A DNA stretch of 14,109 bases from Candidatus Iainarchaeum sp. Lineage in GTDB: Archaea > Iainarchaeota > Iainarchaeia > JAADDC01. Shown one piece after another: positions 1-7,145 of this stretch. The position numbers and the translations under genes are program-made. The notes beneath the pieces were generated by a model that was not told where the DNA came from, made no database searches, and was given only the letters and a program-made list of their open reading frames with translations. The stretch lies in NCBI GenBank assembly GCA_013154145.1, contig JAADDC010000008.1, positions 1-14,109 on the forward strand, read 5' to 3'. The stretch's first letter is position 1. Each line of letters begins with the position of its first letter.

Positions 1-534
1 GACAGGCCCGTGGCCACGGACAACACCAACCGGGTCTTCAAGGCAAACCAGTTCGTGGCCCAGATGTTCCTGAGCGACTGGAACGAGGCTTATTACAGGA
101 TCAAAGAGCGGAACTTCGAGTACGTGTACTGGCTGAGGGACTACATCTATGGTAGTTCAAGCTTCGCCATCTACGCCTACGGCTTCGAGGAGGGGAGGAG
201 GATAGCCCAGGAGTACGTGTTCTACGTCACCGACGACTGCGTGAAGCTGCCCACCGGTAACTACTACAACTGTGGCAGCAGGGACAGCCCCTTCTTCGTG
301 GACGCCAACATCGTGGAGAGCGCACCGCCCGTTTACTATGCGCCCCTGCCCTTCGAGCTCCTCCCGAAGATCAACGGGGAGCTGGGCGTTTACAGGCTGG
401 GCAACGCCCTCGTCATCGTTTCCGAGAAGATGAACAGGAGCCTGCTCTTCCTCCTCTGGACCGGCGGCAACGAGTATTTCGAGCCCGTATTCGTTTCGCA
501 GAACGGCTACGTGGTGGTGTATAAAATAAAGTGA
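1..534 (+). CDS. C-terminal fragment of a probable AglB/STT3-family oligosaccharyltransferase (partial)
   Basis: The reading frame is open through the left edge (residues DRPV precede the GTG at 10), so this is the 3' part of a longer gene, about 177 residues of it. The first residues, RPVATDNT, followed by a run ending in FLSDWNEAYYRI and then FEYVYWLRDY, match in order the globular C-terminal domain of archaeal AglB/STT3, where a W-W-D-Y-G...D-N-T stretch is followed by a helix and 'ky-V-v-v-D'. The ending, YFEPVFVSQNGYVVVYKIK, also resembles the end of such proteins. The family transfers lipid-linked glycan to Asn on the outer face of the membrane. The WWDYG catalytic-domain motif and the membrane helices would lie upstream of the window, so the family call is an inference from the tail alone. 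Two cysteines (in VTDDCVKL and YYNCGS) could pair outside the cell. It ends 2 bp from the convergent S26e gene. Confidence 0.55.
   Translation, partial: DRPVATDNTNRVFKANQFVAQMFLSDWNEAYYRIKERNFEYVYWLRDYIYGSSSFAIYAYGFEEGRRIAQEYVFYVTDDCVKLPTGNYYNCGSRDSPFFVDANIVESAPPVYYAPLPFELLPKINGELGVYRLGNALVIVSEKMNRSLLFLLWTGGNEYFEPVFVSQNGYVVVYKIK
519..533 (-). terminator. possible T-rich terminator of the S26e gene
   Basis: Just past the S26e stop codon, the minus strand reads TTTATTTTATAC. Archaeal polymerase often terminates at such U-rich tracts. The tract lies inside the last codons of the convergent gene, so its AT-richness may only reflect Tyr-Lys-Ile-Lys codons. Confidence 0.25.
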
Positions 535-536
535 AG

Positions 537-827
537 TTACTTCTTGCGGGTGCCGCGCTTGCGGCCGAGGGCCTTCTTGCGCTTCTTCTCCCTCAGGGAG
601 CGGTCCTCCTTGATGACCTTCACCCGCCAGTCACGGAAGGAGATCCCCCTGTGCTTGGCACAGGAAATGCAAACGTAGACCTTTTCGACGCCCCAGCCCA
701 CGAAGCTGATCTCCTCCGTGTTGTCCAGGGCCGCCAGCCAGGAGGGCTTCTTGTAGAGGGGGATGGCCTTGTCCCGGGGGACCTTCCGGCCACAGTAAAT
801 GCAAGTCACGTAGGTGATCTTGCCCAT
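537..827 (-). CDS. rps26e: 30S ribosomal protein S26e
   Basis: A 96-residue zinc-ribbon ribosomal protein of the small subunit, located near the mRNA exit in structures of eukaryotic ribosomes. The family signature is clear: C9-x2-C12 in YVTCIYCGRKVPRDKAI and C53-x2-C56 in YVCISCAKHRGI, matching the 'CxxC..VPxDKA...yCvsCA' pattern of archaeal and eukaryotic S26. The usual basic N-terminal stretch is missing, because the protein begins directly at MGKITYVTC. Instead the C-terminal third (from about residue 66) is very basic and ends in GRKRGTRKK. Longer in-frame starts upstream show no S26-like sequence and would run across the Taw3 gene. The start at 827 also lies 25 nt from a TATA box, which fits a leaderless mRNA. 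The gene is divergent from Taw3 and convergent with the AglB-like gene. Confidence 0.88.
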   Translation of the reverse strand: MGKITYVTCIYCGRKVPRDKAIPLYKKPSWLAALDNTEEISFVGWGVEKVYVCISCAKHRGISFRDWRVKVIKEDRSLREKKRKKALGRKRGTRKK

Positions 828-847
828 GCCACAAATGGGAATGAGAA

Positions 848-857
848 CGTTTAAAAT
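848..857. promoter_or_regulatory. palindromic TATA box shared by S26e and Taw3
   Basis: The sequence CGTTTAAAAT contains the perfect palindrome TTTAAA at 850-855, centred at 852.5. The S26e ATG on the minus strand begins 25.5 nt to one side (827), and the Taw3 GTG on the plus strand begins 24.5 nt to the other (877). Both distances are those expected between an archaeal TATA box and a transcript starting at the start codon. Confidence 0.6.
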
Positions 858-876
858 GAATGGAGTATTTTCTTCC

Positions 877-1482
877 GTGGACCTCTGGCAGGTGTACAGG
901 GAGAAGCACCTGAAGCGGCTGGAAGAGGCCCTGAAGAGGGGAGAGGTGGATCCACCGGCGGTCCCGCTACTGGAGATAGTAAACAGGGTTCCGGACGCCG
1001 TGAGCACGTCCTCCTGCTCCGGCAGGGTGGTGCTCCTTGAAACGGACGTGGAGGAGAGGAAGAGGGAGTCGGCCTTCCACAGGAAGTGGCACAGGCCCGT
1101 GACGACGGAGGAACTTCTCGAGGGGTTCAGGAGCTTCTCGGGGGAGGTGCTCTGGCTGAAGATGGACCCCCTCATCTTCCACGTGGCCACGAGGACCCTG
1201 GACCTGGCAAGGGAAATGGTCTCCGCCGCCAGGGAAGCCGGCATAAAGGTGGCAGGCATACAGGTCATCGATCCCTGGAAGGTGAACGTGGAAGTCCGGG
1301 GCATAGATCAGATGGCGGTGCCCCTCTATTGGAAAGGGGAGCCACTGCTGGACGAAGAGCACGTGAGGAGGTTTGTGCCCATAGTGAACCGCAAGATGCT
1401 GAAGAATCAAAGAAGATTGGAAAAGCTCTACGACAGCTGGTATAAGCTATTTAACGAGCTCTACCCTGATCTCTTTCCGTGA
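877..1482 (+). CDS. taw3: Taw3, tRNA wybutosine-synthesis methyltransferase (TYW3 family)
   Basis: This SAM-dependent enzyme N4-methylates the wyosine precursor at G37 of tRNA-Phe. With the GTG at 877 it is 201 residues. The family hallmark TSSCSGR lies at residues 44-50, the same distance from the N-terminus as in Pyrococcus Taw3 as I recall it. Later family features are LWLKMDPLIFHVATRTL and the pair of C-terminal strands around VNVEVRGIDQMAVPL. ATG codons in frame at 835, 841 and 856 would give slightly longer proteins. However, the one at 856 sits inside the TATA box, whereas GTG 877 is 24.5 nt beyond it and directly follows the pyrimidine run TTTTCTTCC, so I prefer 877. The stop overlaps the antiporter start by 4 nt (GTGA). 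Confidence 0.88.
   Translation: MDLWQVYREKHLKRLEEALKRGEVDPPAVPLLEIVNRVPDAVSTSSCSGRVVLLETDVEERKRESAFHRKWHRPVTTEELLEGFRSFSGEVLWLKMDPLIFHVATRTLDLAREMVSAAREAGIKVAGIQVIDPWKVNVEVRGIDQMAVPLYWKGEPLLDEEHVRRFVPIVNRKMLKNQRRLEKLYDSWYKLFNELYPDLFP
1448..1455 (+). promoter_or_regulatory. possible TATA box for the antiporter gene, inside Taw3
   Basis: TATTTAAC is centred about 27.5 nt before the GTG at 1479. The GTG is directly preceded by the pyrimidine run CTCTTTCC. This suggests the antiporter can be transcribed as a leaderless mRNA independently of Taw3. Confidence 0.4.
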
Positions 1483-3161
1483 GCGGGCTCCAGACGGTCC
1501 ACCAGTTGTTACTACAGCTCGGTATTATCCTCTTCTGGGCCCTGGTGCTAGGTTCCATCTTCGAACGCCTGGGACTGCCATCCATACTGGGCTACACCCT
1601 CGCGGGATACACCCTCGGCCCCCAGGGCCTGAACGTGGTCCAGTCCTCCGAGTTCCTCCAGATACTGGCGGACCTGGGCATCATTTTGCTACTCTTTTAT
1701 ATTGGGCTGGAGTTCAACATCCGGAAGCTCCTGGAGTCCGGGGCCCAGGCGCTGGTCATCTCCCCCATAAAGAGCGGCATTGGCTTCCTCCTGGGCTTTA
1801 GCTTTGCCAAGCTTCTGGGCTTTGACTTCCTGGCTTCCCTGGTGGCAGGTGCCGCCGTGGCCGTCTCCTCCACGGGCATCATCTCCCACAACATACTGGA
1901 GAAGAAGCTGCAGCACACCCCCGAGGCGAGGGTGGTCATGTCCATGCTCATACTGGAGGACATCTTCTCCGTCACCTTCCTGGCCTTCCTTCTGAGCCAG
2001 AACGGCGGCGTCCCCTTCACCAAGGTGCTCCTCCACACCATACTCATACTCGTCCTCATCCTCACGGTGGGCATATACCTCTCCCGCTGGTTCTTCAGGC
2101 TCATTAAGAGATTGGGCCACGAGGACAAGATAGCCCTCTACGCGCTGGGACTGCTTGTGCTCTTCTCCTATGGCGTGGCCTTCCTGGGCATTTCCCCATC
2201 CCTGGGAGCCTTCTTTGCAGGTGTCGCCCTCTCGGAGGTGGCGGCGGCCTCAAGGATAGAGAGGGAGCTGGAGATGCTCAAGCGCTTCTTCGTCCTCGTC
2301 TTCTTCATTTCCATCGGCCTCTTCTACGCTCCAGTCATCACCTTCAGGTCCATACTCTTAGCCTTGGGGCTGTTGGTGGCGCAGGTGACCGCCGTCCTGG
2401 CCGCCACCATCGTGGCCCCCTTCGTGGGCCTCACCATACGCTCGGCGGCTCGCCTCTTCATCCTTGACCTCCCGGTGGGTGAGTTCTCCCTCTTCTTCGC
2501 GGCGACGGCCAGCATGGTGGGCATAGAGGGGGCCCAGGAGATACTGGGGGCTGTCTTCATCCTCGTCTTCATAACGGCGGCCATCTCCAACAAGCTCTTC
2601 GAGAAGGAAGAGAAGGTGCTGGATCTGCTCAGACGCTGGCTCTCCAAGCGGGGAACGAACCTGCTCCTCTTTAACAGGTACCTCAGCAAGACACGCACCA
2701 GCTACGTGGACAGCGAGTACGTGGACACGGTGAGGAGGTACCTGGGGCGCATCGCCATAAACTTCGTGGCGCTCCTCTCCATCGCTTACTTGGCAGGCTA
2801 CGCCGTCACGGAGGCGGAGCTCCCCGCCCGCTGGGTCTTCCTGATAGCATTGATCCTCGCGGTATATCCCCTCTACGCCATACTCATGGACCTGCTGAAG
2901 CTCATTTCCTACCACGTGGAGAAGCTCCTGAAGACGCTGCTTCCAAAGATGGACTACTTCGAGCGGAGGGTGGCGGCCAAGCGGGCCAGCGTCATGGCCT
3001 TGGGCATACTCATCTACATGGCGGCCGTGCTCCTCAACCTACTCGCCCAGGCCAGCGGCATCGTGACCCTCCAGATGCTGGCCCTCCTTTTCCTCATCAT
3101 TGGCATAGGGGCCTTCATCTATGGGGCTTTAAACCTCCTCTCCTTCTTTGTGCTTAGATGA
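1479..3161 (+). CDS. CPA2-family cation:proton antiporter with extra C-terminal membrane domain
   Basis: A 560-residue polytopic membrane protein of the KefB/NapA (CPA2) superfamily, which exchanges Na+ or K+ for protons across the cell membrane. The transport domain covers about residues 1-375. Conserved points are LGYTLAGYTLGP near the N-terminus, SST at 130-132 in the crossed-helix region, the Glu-Asp pair E160-D161 in MLILEDIFS (the usual ion-binding acidic position), FFISIGLFY, and VGEFSLFF. Most relatives carry a cytosolic nucleotide-binding RCK/TrkA-N domain at the C-terminus. Here there is no GxGxxG Rossmann pattern. Instead a charged linker (about 375-425) leads to roughly four more hydrophobic segments near 427-447, 452-475, 505-527 and 530-556. 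The GTG start overlaps the Taw3 stop. The stop overlaps the TruD ATG (ATGA). Ion specificity cannot be told from sequence. Confidence 0.85.
   Translation: MSGLQTVHQLLLQLGIILFWALVLGSIFERLGLPSILGYTLAGYTLGPQGLNVVQSSEFLQILADLGIILLLFYIGLEFNIRKLLESGAQALVISPIKSGIGFLLGFSFAKLLGFDFLASLVAGAAVAVSSTGIISHNILEKKLQHTPEARVVMSMLILEDIFSVTFLAFLLSQNGGVPFTKVLLHTILILVLILTVGIYLSRWFFRLIKRLGHEDKIALYALGLLVLFSYGVAFLGISPSLGAFFAGVALSEVAAASRIERELEMLKRFFVLVFFISIGLFYAPVITFRSILLALGLLVAQVTAVLAATIVAPFVGLTIRSAARLFILDLPVGEFSLFFAATASMVGIEGAQEILGAVFILVFITAAISNKLFEKEEKVLDLLRRWLSKRGTNLLLFNRYLSKTRTSYVDSEYVDTVRRYLGRIAINFVALLSIAYLAGYAVTEAELPARWVFLIALILAVYPLYAILMDLLKLISYHVEKLLKTLLPKMDYFERRVAAKRASVMALGILIYMAAVLLNLLAQASGIVTLQMLALLFLIIGIGAFIYGALNLLSFFVLR
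3127..3134 (+). promoter_or_regulatory. possible TATA box for TruD, inside the antiporter gene
   Basis: CTTTAAAC, containing the same TTTAAA palindrome as the S26e/Taw3 promoter, is centred about 27.5 nt before the TruD ATG at 3158. A pyrimidine-rich stretch (CCTCCTCTCCTTCTTTG) lies between, and there is no Shine-Dalgarno sequence. Both facts favour a leaderless TruD transcript. Confidence 0.45.
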
Positions 3162-4333
3162 ACTGGGAAAGGGAAATCGGCATCGAGAAGTACCTGAGCG
3201 AGGGGAGGTGCAAAGGCTACATAAAGGAGTACCCCGAGGACTTCGTGGTCGAAGAAGAGGGGCCCCTGGGGAAGGCGGAACTGAAGATCCTGAAGGGAGA
3301 GAAGGCCGAGAAGGAGCCCAGAGGGGGAGGAGAGTACCTCCACGTGGTTCTCGAGAAGCGGGACTGGGACCTAAACGATCTGATAAGGGAGATTGCCCGG
3401 AGGCTGAAGATCGGCAGGGACCGCATCTCCTTCGCAGGAACGAAGGACAAGTACGCCCTGACGGCCCAGTGGATCTCCCTCTGGAGGGTCAAATGGAGTG
3501 AACTGAGCTCCCTGAGCATCAAGGATGCTGCATTCCACAGCCCCATTTACAGAAAGAGGAAGCTAAGGAGGGGAGACCTCTTCGGTAATTGGTTTCAGGT
3601 GAGGATACGTGGATGTACTCCCGGGGAGGTGCCGGAACTCTTCCTCAACTACTTCGGACACCAGCGCTTTGGATCCTATCGCTTTGTCTCCCATCTAATA
3701 GGGAAAGAACTCCTCAGGGAGAACTACGAGGGGGCCCTCTGGACCTACCTCACGCACACGTCCCCCTGGGAGCCCGAGGAGACTAGGGCCGCCCGCGAAA
3801 GACTAAAGAAAGAAAGAGACCTCCGGGCGGCCCTCGAGTACTTCCCCGCCCGCCTGAGAAAGGAAGGGGCCCTCATTCAAAGGTACTTGGAGACCGGTGA
3901 CCCACGGAGGGCCATGTTTTCCCTTCCCAAGAACCTCATTTCTCTTTTCCTCCACGCCTACCAGTCCTTTCTCTTCAATAAAATGCTTTCCCGGCGCGTG
4001 GACGAAGAGGTACCGGATCTCGGGGAGACGGGCATCGTTCCGGGTTACCTCTCCCGCTTCTCGGAGGGCCTTCAGGGGAAGGTGGAGAGGGAGGTCTTGG
4101 ACGAGGAAGGGGTGGACCTCTCCCTCTTCAAACGGTGGAAGCGCTTCGGGACGCAGGGGGATAGGAGGAAGCTCATAGAGAGGGTTCGGAACCTCTCCCA
4201 GAGGGGAAGCACCTTGAGCTTCTTCTTGGAGAAGGGCACCTACGCCACGTCCTACCTCCGGGAGATACTCAAGCCGGAGTCGCCCGTGGGCTTCGTATTC
4301 AGCCGGAGGAAGGTCTCGGAGAGGCGAGAATAG
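3158..4333 (+). CDS. truD: TruD-family tRNA pseudouridine synthase
   Basis: This 391-residue enzyme isomerises uridine to pseudouridine in tRNA: U13 in bacteria, and position 13 and in some archaea 35 in this family. The N-terminal strand segment KGYIKEYPEDFVVEE is typical. The catalytic aspartate is D97 in SFAGTKDKYALTAQ. The second family signature NYFGHQRFG is at 164-172, and the helix HAYQSFLFNKMLSRR follows in the second half. The insertion between residues 180 and 250 is rich in charged residues, as usual for archaeal TruD. Length is close to the archaeal norm. It overlaps the antiporter stop by 4 nt. At its 3' end it overlaps the convergent LonB gene by 35 nt, so both proteins' last residues are written on the same DNA. 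Confidence 0.93.
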   Translation: MNWEREIGIEKYLSEGRCKGYIKEYPEDFVVEEEGPLGKAELKILKGEKAEKEPRGGGEYLHVVLEKRDWDLNDLIREIARRLKIGRDRISFAGTKDKYALTAQWISLWRVKWSELSSLSIKDAAFHSPIYRKRKLRRGDLFGNWFQVRIRGCTPGEVPELFLNYFGHQRFGSYRFVSHLIGKELLRENYEGALWTYLTHTSPWEPEETRAARERLKKERDLRAALEYFPARLRKEGALIQRYLETGDPRRAMFSLPKNLISLFLHAYQSFLFNKMLSRRVDEEVPDLGETGIVPGYLSRFSEGLQGKVEREVLDEEGVDLSLFKRWKRFGTQGDRRKLIERVRNLSQRGSTLSFFLEKGTYATSYLREILKPESPVGFVFSRRKVSERRE

Positions 4334-6182
4334 ACGTGAGTGCGTCGAGGAGCTGCTTGAGCTTGCCCGTGGGCTTGAGGGCGTGCTTCAGGACGTCGTC
4401 GATGCGCTTGGCGTAGACGATCTTCAGGGAGCGCTTCACGTGCTCGGGCACGTTCACGTCGTCCCTGTTGGCGTAGGGGATGATGACCTTCTTGAGGCCA
4501 GCGTCGTAGGCGGCCATAATCTTTGCAGATACACCTCCGACGGGGAGCACCTCCCCCTTGACGGAGAGGGAGCCCGTCATGCCCACCGACTGGTCCACGG
4601 GGATGTTCTCCAGGGCCGATATGATGGCCGTGGCCACGGAGACGCTGGCCGAGTCCCCCTCTACCCCCTGATAGGTTTGCAGGAACTGGACGTGGATGTC
4701 GTAGTCCTTGAGGTCCTTCTTGGTGAGCTTCTTGACGATGGCCGAGACGTTCATGACGGCCTCCCTCGCTATGCGCCTGAGGCCGCCCGTGGCAATGATG
4801 CGGCCCCCTTCCCGGGACTGGGCAGGCGTCACCTCAGCCTCTATGGGTATGACCACGCCCTTGTTGGACTCCCCGAGGACGGCCAGGGCGTTGACACGGC
4901 CCACCACGTAGCCCTCGTTGAGGACCACCGAGTACTCCTTCTGGTGCTCTGCAATGCGCTCGGCGATCTGGTCCTCCAGGGGCTTAGCTATTTTTATGGC
5001 CTCCTCCACGTCCTCCGGGAGCACGTAGCGGTGTCCCTTCTCCACGGCGATGTCGCCGGCGGCCCTCACGATGCCGCCCAGCTCCCTCAGTCTGAGTGTC
5101 AGTTTACCCTTCTTGCCGGCCATGCGCCGGGCCTCCCGGATGATGAGCTCCACCGCCTCCCGGGTGAAGTGGGGAATCTTGCCGTCCTTCCTCACTTCCT
5201 GGGCCACAAAGCGGGCGATCTTCATGCGGTTCTCGGGCGTGTCGTCCATGTACTCGTCCATGTAGACCTCGTAGCCGTAGCCCTTGATCCTGGACCTCAG
5301 GGCCGGGTGCATCTTCTTGATGTCCTCCAGGTTTCCGGCTACGATGAGGACGAAGTCCGAGGGGACGGGCTCTGTCTTGACCATGGCGCCAGCGGAGCGC
5401 TCGCTCTGCCCCCTTATGGGATACTTCTTCTCCTGAATGGCCGTGAGGAGTTCCTGCTGAACGTGGTAGGGTATGGTGCCGATCTCGTCGATGAAGAGGA
5501 CCCCCCTGTGGGCCCTGTGTATGGCGCCGGGCTCCACCCTGAGGTGGGCCGGGGTCCCAAGACCGCCGCTCTGGAAGGGATCGTGCCTGACGTCGCCGAG
5601 CATGGCCCCGGCCCGGGCCCCCGTGGCGTCCACGAAGGGGGCGCTCTTCCGGCCGGAGTTGTCCACCAGCAGCTTTGGCACCTCGTACTCCGGGTTGAAG
5701 CGGGTGTTGTAGGTGAAGAGGAGGGCGGCGGTGAAGAGGGAGGCCACCACCAGGTAACCCACGTAGACGATGTCCGAGATCTCGCCGCTCTGCCAGAGCC
5801 ACGTCACGAAGAGGAAGACGAAGAGGGAGAAGATGAAGACGGTGAGGCCTCTTCCCTTCACCCGCTGGAGGGCCTCGAGCTTGGCCCTCTCGACAATCTT
5901 CCTTCCCTCGCCAGCGGGGACAGTTCTCACCAGGGGCGTGTTCTCGTCCTTCGGGTTGGGATAGATAAGTATGTCCTCCAGGTCTTTGGCAGGGAGGAGC
6001 TCGGCCACGGCCTGTGCAAGCATGGACTTGCCCGTGCCGGGCGGTCCCACCAGCAGGACGTGGCGCCTCTGCTTCACCGCCCTCTTGACGGCACTCACGG
6101 CTCTCTCCTGGCCCACCACTTGGTCTATGAGCTTCTCGGGGACCTGGATCTCCTCGGTGGTCTCGAAGGGCAGCTCCTCCAT
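4299..6182 (-). CDS. lonB: archaeal LonB, membrane-anchored ATP-dependent protease
   Basis: An AAA+ protease that degrades unfolded and regulatory proteins at the inner face of the membrane. Counting from the ATG at 6182 (627 residues), Walker A GPPGTGKS is at 46-53 and Walker B GVLFIDE at 227-233. Between them sit two hydrophobic helices (about 113-130 and 139-157), the hallmark of archaeal LonB. The small AAA lid domain spans roughly 300-400. The protease domain has the catalytic serine S511 in GVEGDSASVSVA and the lysine K554 in GGVSAKIMAA, so the Ser-Lys dyad is intact. A TTG codon immediately upstream at 6185 would add one residue and lies 26 nt from the TATA-like box, but ATG is the more usual start. 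It is divergent from Trm-G10 and convergent with TruD. A very long open frame on the opposite strand is a codon-bias shadow. Confidence 0.96.
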   Translation of the reverse strand: MEELPFETTEEIQVPEKLIDQVVGQERAVSAVKRAVKQRRHVLLVGPPGTGKSMLAQAVAELLPAKDLEDILIYPNPKDENTPLVRTVPAGEGRKIVERAKLEALQRVKGRGLTVFIFSLFVFLFVTWLWQSGEISDIVYVGYLVVASLFTAALLFTYNTRFNPEYEVPKLLVDNSGRKSAPFVDATGARAGAMLGDVRHDPFQSGGLGTPAHLRVEPGAIHRAHRGVLFIDEIGTIPYHVQQELLTAIQEKKYPIRGQSERSAGAMVKTEPVPSDFVLIVAGNLEDIKKMHPALRSRIKGYGYEVYMDEYMDDTPENRMKIARFVAQEVRKDGKIPHFTREAVELIIREARRMAGKKGKLTLRLRELGGIVRAAGDIAVEKGHRYVLPEDVEEAIKIAKPLEDQIAERIAEHQKEYSVVLNEGYVVGRVNALAVLGESNKGVVIPIEAEVTPAQSREGGRIIATGGLRRIAREAVMNVSAIVKKLTKKDLKDYDIHVQFLQTYQGVEGDSASVSVATAIISALENIPVDQSVGMTGSLSVKGEVLPVGGVSAKIMAAYDAGLKKVIIPYANRDDVNVPEHVKRSLKIVYAKRIDDVLKHALKPTGKLKQLLDALTSILASPRPSSG

Positions 6183-6205
6183 CAAGACTAAAGGGGGTGG
6201 GGAAC

Positions 6206-6215
6206 GTTAAAAATA
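6206..6215 (-). promoter_or_regulatory. TATA box of lonB
   Basis: The minus strand reads TATTTTTAAC in the 33-bp gap between lonB and the Trm-G10 gene, centred 26-29 nt before the TTG/ATG start pair. It is too close to the Trm-G10 GTG (6216) to serve as that gene's box. The weaker CTAAAG at 6188-6193 is the only candidate for that. Confidence 0.45.
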
Positions 6216-7145
6216 GTGGTGAAGACGGGGATCGAACTGCTGAGGAAAGGGTCCCTGCCCCAGCTCGAACTCCTTGGCATAGCCTCCAGGCTGGGAAGGA
6301 AGTTCCGCAGGAGAGACAGCTACTTCTACACGGTGGAGGGGGACCCGTGGCGCTTCTACCACATGGCACTGGCCCGGGCCGTGGGCCGCTACTGGTTTTC
6401 CTTCAGAAAAGACAGCGAGATACCGGAAAGGGTGAAGGAGCTCCGCAGGTACGTGATGAAGTTCCCCTCCTTTGGGGTCTTTGGAAAGAAGAGGAAAGAG
6501 CTGGGCTGGTGGCTGGAGGGGAGAGTTAATCTGAGGGATCCTGCCCAGAGGATCTACGTCTACGGGGGGAAGAGGTATCACGTGCTCTCGGACGTGAAGT
6601 TCATAAAGGGGAAAGACTTCGCCGTGAGAGACGCCAGAAACAGGCCCTTCTTCCACCCGTCGGCCATGAATGCCCGGGATGCTCGCTTCCTCGTGAACGT
6701 GGCCGGCGTGATGCCCGGTGACCGGGTCCTGGACCCCTTCTGCGGCACCGGCGGCATACTCGTGGAGGCCGGCCTGCTGGGCGCGAACGTGATGGGCGTG
6801 GACATAGATCCACGCATGGCGGAGGGTTGCAGGCGAAACCTCCTTCACTACGGAGTGAGAGGGACCGTCGTTGTTGACGACGCCCGGAGGGTAGACGTGG
6901 AGGCCGACGTGGTGGTCACGGACCCACCCTACGGCAGATCCTCGAAAACGCCCGACCGGGATATCAAAAAGCTATATCTGGATGTCTTCGAGAGGATACA
7001 CAGTATCGTGAGGGAGCGTTTCGTGGTGGTGCTCCCCTTCGAGGGGGAGGGTCTTTTAGAGAGAGCGGGCTTTGAGGTTATGGGGAGGGGGCGCTGGTTC
7101 GTCCACTCCTCCCTCACCAGGAGGGTGTACCTATGCAGCCCCTGA
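6216..7145 (+). CDS. tRNA (guanine10-N2)-dimethyltransferase, Trm-G10 type
   Basis: This SAM-dependent enzyme makes m2G/m22G at position 10 of tRNA. The 309-residue protein has an N-terminal THUMP-like region (about 1-130) and a C-terminal Rossmann methyltransferase domain. The SAM-binding motif LDPFCGTGG is at 172-180, followed by the acidic motif VMGVDID (192-198). The catalytic motif TDPPYGRSS is at 235-243. The lead-in HPSAMNARDARFLVNVAG is typical of the archaeal Trm-G10 (PAB1283-like) group, as distinct from Trm14, which acts at G6. Two GTG codons in a row (6216, 6219) are the only plausible starts, because a stop lies at 6189-6191 in this frame. It overlaps RNase Z by 13 nt, and the two very probably share one mRNA. 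Confidence 0.9.
   Translation: MVKTGIELLRKGSLPQLELLGIASRLGRKFRRRDSYFYTVEGDPWRFYHMALARAVGRYWFSFRKDSEIPERVKELRRYVMKFPSFGVFGKKRKELGWWLEGRVNLRDPAQRIYVYGGKRYHVLSDVKFIKGKDFAVRDARNRPFFHPSAMNARDARFLVNVAGVMPGDRVLDPFCGTGGILVEAGLLGANVMGVDIDPRMAEGCRRNLLHYGVRGTVVVDDARRVDVEADVVVTDPPYGRSSKTPDRDIKKLYLDVFERIHSIVRERFVVVLPFEGEGLLERAGFEVMGRGRWFVHSSLTRRVYLCSP
7120..7126 (+). promoter_or_regulatory. Shine-Dalgarno sequence of the RNase Z gene
   Basis: GGAGGGT ends 6 nt before the ATG at 7133, inside the last codons of Trm-G10. There is no TATA-like box at the leaderless distance here. RNase Z is therefore most likely translated as the second gene of a Trm-G10 mRNA. Confidence 0.6.

Noticed and set aside
814..876. 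Upstream starts for Taw3 (814, 835, 841, 856)
   Set aside because: They would overlap the S26e start or lie within the TATA box, and they put the TSSCSGR motif further from the N-terminus than in known Taw3 proteins. ATG 856 cannot be fully excluded.
537..1304. A 255-codon version of S26e extending far upstream
   Set aside because: The first 159 residues are antisense to Taw3 and resemble nothing. S26 homology and the TATA distance both start at the ATG at 827.
4383..6191. A 602-codon open frame on the plus strand, fully antisense to lonB
   Set aside because: Its translation is low-complexity in Gly/His/Val/Leu/Asp with no domain pattern, and LonB on the other strand has every expected motif. 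GC-rich codon use with few stops on the complementary strand explains it.
5104..6369. A 421-codon minus-strand frame overlapping lonB and the Trm-G10 start
   Set aside because: It is a frame-shifted reading of lonB, rich in Arg/Gly/Pro/His with no recognisable motif.
6194..6529. A small plus-strand frame starting with MGNVKNSGEDGD near the lonB/Trm-G10 gap
   Set aside because: It is a shifted reading of the Trm-G10 gene, whose correct frame has clear SAM-binding and DPPYG motifs.
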